Shown here in pieces: positions 62,269 through 64,000 of a stretch of 64,000 bases of DNA. Origin of the DNA: MED-G105 sp039814575. GTDB taxonomy: Bacteria; Pseudomonadota; Alphaproteobacteria; Caulobacterales; Parvularculaceae. The stretch lies in the NCBI GenBank assembly GCA_039814575.1, contig JBCCAY010000008.1, positions 1 through 64,000 on the forward strand, written 5' to 3'. Under the pieces are notes generated by a model. The model saw only the letters and a list, made by a program, of their open reading frames with translations. It had not been told where the DNA came from and searched no databases. Made by a program: the position numbers and the translations under genes. Within the stretch, counting starts at the first letter, position 1; each line of letters starts with the position of its first letter.

Positions 62269-62509
62269 TGTTGGTCAGCGACCGATCCCCGCGGTTCGCC
62301 GACGAAATAAAGACAATCGGTTATGGCGTAAATTCATTTCAAAACATTGAAAGGGCGCGCGCCATTAACGAAGCCGTTTAAAATTGAAATCGCTTCTTAA
62401 GATTCCGGGAGCATAGTCACCGTTAGTTCTCAGAAAGACTCTGGCCTCTATACTTTCTTTTGTTCGGTCAGATGCGCACTGCACGCAGGAATAAAGGTCG
62501 TCCCGCCCC

Positions 62510-63700
62510 ATGCTCTCTCAATCGCGTATCCTTGTTGTCGACGACGATCCGATCATGCGCGAGCTGGCCGCCGCAAAGCTTACCGACGCTGGATATTTCG
62601 TGGCGTCCGCCGACAACGGCGCGGTTGCGCTCGCCGTGTTAAACGACGCCCTGGCGAAACGAACACCTTTCGATCTCGTGGTCTCGGACATCGATATGCC
62701 CGTTATGTCCGGCTATGATTTAACCGCACAGATGCGAGCGACGCCGGCGTTAAAAATGACCCCGGTCATCGTGATTACGTCGAGCGATCATCCGGAGGCC
62801 GTCGACAAGGCGTTCGCCGTCGGCGCAACATCCTTTGTCGCCAAGCCAGTGAATTGGCCGCTGCTCGGGCACGCTGCGCGGTTCGTTCTGAAGGCGGCGA
62901 GCGATCAAATCGCCCTTAAACAAGCGAAAGAACAAGCCGATGCAGCGGCCCGCTTCAAAGACAGCTTGATGTCAATGATGAGCCATGAACTGCGCACGCC
63001 CCTGAACGCGATTATCGGCTTCGGGCAAATTCTCGGCGAACAATTTGAGAACGAATGCGACCACGTACACCGAGAATATGCGGATTACATCGTCGATGGC
63101 GGCAGGCGGTTGTTGAACTCCGTATCCGACATGTTGCTCGCCTCCGACGCCCGTTCCGGCCTTATTGAAATCAATGATGTCGATTGCACCGTCGACGATC
63201 TTATCGATCTCGCGCTCGACGCTTCGGCGAAGTCAGCCGCCCTCGCCGACGCTAAAATCTTCAAACGCGTCCGCGATCCCGAAATGGAAGTGCGGTGCGA
63301 TCGACAATTGCTTTCAAGGGCGCTGGCGAAACTCATCGATAACTCGATTAAATTCTCCCCGCGCGGCGTGACCATAACAATAGGCGCGGCCGAAGCGCCG
63401 AACGGCGAACTGTGCTTTGTCGTAAAAGACGACGGTCCGGGCATCGAAGCCGACAAGCTGCAAATCATCGCACAACCGTTCGCCCAGTCGGATATGTCTT
63501 TACGGCGCTCGAAAGAAGGGCTGGGCCTTGGCCTACCTTTGGTGCAGGCGATCGCGAAGGCCCACGGCGCGCTCTTTAAACTGGATTCCAAACCGGACGC
63601 CGGCGCCTGCGCAGTGCTCGCGCTGCCCAAATCACGTATAATCAAACGTGTCGCCGCCGCCGAAAAGCCCAATAAAACGAAGGCTGTCGCGGCCGCATAA
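62510..63700 (+). CDS. Receiver-histidine kinase (REC-HisKA-HATPase)
   Basis: A 396-residue soluble protein with an N-terminal receiver (D60 in LVVSDIDMPVMSG, AKPVNW) linked directly to HisKA (MMSHELRTPLNAI, H159) and HATPase_c (KLIDNSIKFSPRG, DDGPGI, LGLGLPLVQAI). No DNA-binding or enzymatic output domain. Such receiver-kinases are intermediates in multi-step phosphorelays. Divergent from the HPt-containing hybrid kinase at 59341, its probable partner. Alanine/lysine-rich C-terminus. Confidence 0.88.
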   Translation: MLSQSRILVVDDDPIMRELAAAKLTDAGYFVASADNGAVALAVLNDALAKRTPFDLVVSDIDMPVMSGYDLTAQMRATPALKMTPVIVITSSDHPEAVDKAFAVGATSFVAKPVNWPLLGHAARFVLKAASDQIALKQAKEQADAAARFKDSLMSMMSHELRTPLNAIIGFGQILGEQFENECDHVHREYADYIVDGGRRLLNSVSDMLLASDARSGLIEINDVDCTVDDLIDLALDASAKSAALADAKIFKRVRDPEMEVRCDRQLLSRALAKLIDNSIKFSPRGVTITIGAAEAPNGELCFVVKDDGPGIEADKLQIIAQPFAQSDMSLRRSKEGLGLGLPLVQAIAKAHGALFKLDSKPDAGACAVLALPKSRIIKRVAAAEKPNKTKAVAAA

Positions 63701-63953
63701 ACCACGCGGTCAAAAACTACGCGGCCTTAACTCAAGCGGCTATACATCAAGCGTTCAGGCCACCACCGGACCGCGAACGCTTTTGTACGATATATTGCTT
63801 TAACGCCTCTCCAGCCGCGTCGCGCATTCATATTCCGCAGCGCAACATTGACCTCACGACACCCTCAGTCGCCGCATTCACAGAGCGCTCTCTCATCCGT
63901 CCACGGCGTTTTCACGCGTCGGCGGCGAAAAAACATCGGTTACCGTTCTCAAG
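63701..63953. other. Intergenic region at right edge
   Basis: No coding frame recognised. It leads into the palindrome and CtrA box at the window end; a gene beyond 64000 probably starts there. Confidence 0.35.
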
Positions 63954-63971
63954 CGCCTTTTAAAAAAGGCG
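63954..63971. repeat. Perfect 18-bp palindrome CGCCTTTT-AA-AAAAGGCG
   Basis: Arms at 63954-63961 and 63964-63971 are exact complements with a two-base centre. It abuts the CtrA box. As an RNA the hairpin loop would be too tight, so a protein-binding dyad is likelier than a terminator. Confidence 0.4.
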
Positions 63972-63986
63972 TTAAGACCCCCTTAA
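63972..63986 (+). promoter_or_regulatory. CtrA-type binding box at window end
   Basis: TTAA (63972-63975), seven bases, TTAA (63983-63986), followed by CCAT. This is an excellent match to the CtrA consensus TTAA-N7-TTAACC. It would control a gene beyond the right edge. Confidence 0.6.
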
Positions 63987-64000
63987 CCATGTTACCGATA

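Noticed and set aside
62366..62382. TTAA pair before the receiver-kinase gene as a CtrA box
   Set aside because: The two TTAA elements are nine bases apart, not seven.

Overview
The window comes from an alphaproteobacterial chromosome of roughly 57-60% G+C. Four things point there: the gene orders ffs-dnaX-ybaB-recR, dapE next to truA-fmt-def and F1 atpHAGDC apart from Fo; CtrA-type boxes (TTAA-N7-TTAA); several His-Asp phosphorelay proteins; and alphaproteobacterial sequence variants in DnaX and PriA. A stalked or budding marine group near Caulobacterales or Parvularculales is plausible, but that is inference. No tRNA, rRNA, CRISPR array or intact insertion sequence was seen.

Layout. 1-5400 is sparse and accessory in look: a DUF1772 membrane protein, a cupin, two XRE regulators, a LysR regulator and an orphan, with AT-rich gaps. 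5412-13590 is an amino-acid catabolic block. Arginase and ornithine cyclodeaminase diverge from an Lrp/AsnC regulator. Then come a BhcD-like imine reductase, a BhcC/D-threonine-aldolase-like enzyme, a class III aminotransferase and a CoA-acylating semialdehyde dehydrogenase. 13657-16899 holds a membrane histidine kinase with an abnormal H-box. It diverges from a two-gene unit, a haem-oxygenase-like diiron protein plus a FeeM/LuxI-like acyltransferase, which sits behind a CtrA box. This is my best candidate for an undescribed small-molecule system.

17118-25270 is housekeeping (dapE, truA, fmt, def) followed by two convergent RmuC-family genes, one with an altered nuclease motif. 25358-28360 is envelope glycosylation (GtrA, GT2, GT87). 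28271-31305 is recR-ybaB-dnaX plus the SRP RNA. 31397-38717 holds nudC, a CadC-like TPR regulator, an UrcA protein, a divergent polysaccharide deacetylase, rppH and a second GT87.

38729-44576 is the F1 ATP synthase operon. It is interrupted by a PH-domain membrane protein (atpA/atpG), an inverted pair of palindromic repeats (atpG/atpD) and a 70-residue cysteine-motif protein (atpD/atpC). A hybrid kinase and priA lie upstream. 49709-57850 holds a duplicated DUF1036 protein, a pyrimidine nucleotidase, dapD, gor, rpiA, glmU and gph. 58195-63700 holds a small protein divergent from an XRE/S24-like regulator, then two divergent sensor kinases with complementary phosphorelay modules. A CtrA box ends the window.

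Calls rest on reading motifs and protein sequence by eye; no database search was run. Start sites were moved downstream of the longest frame where a Shine-Dalgarno match or the family's usual N-terminus supported it.
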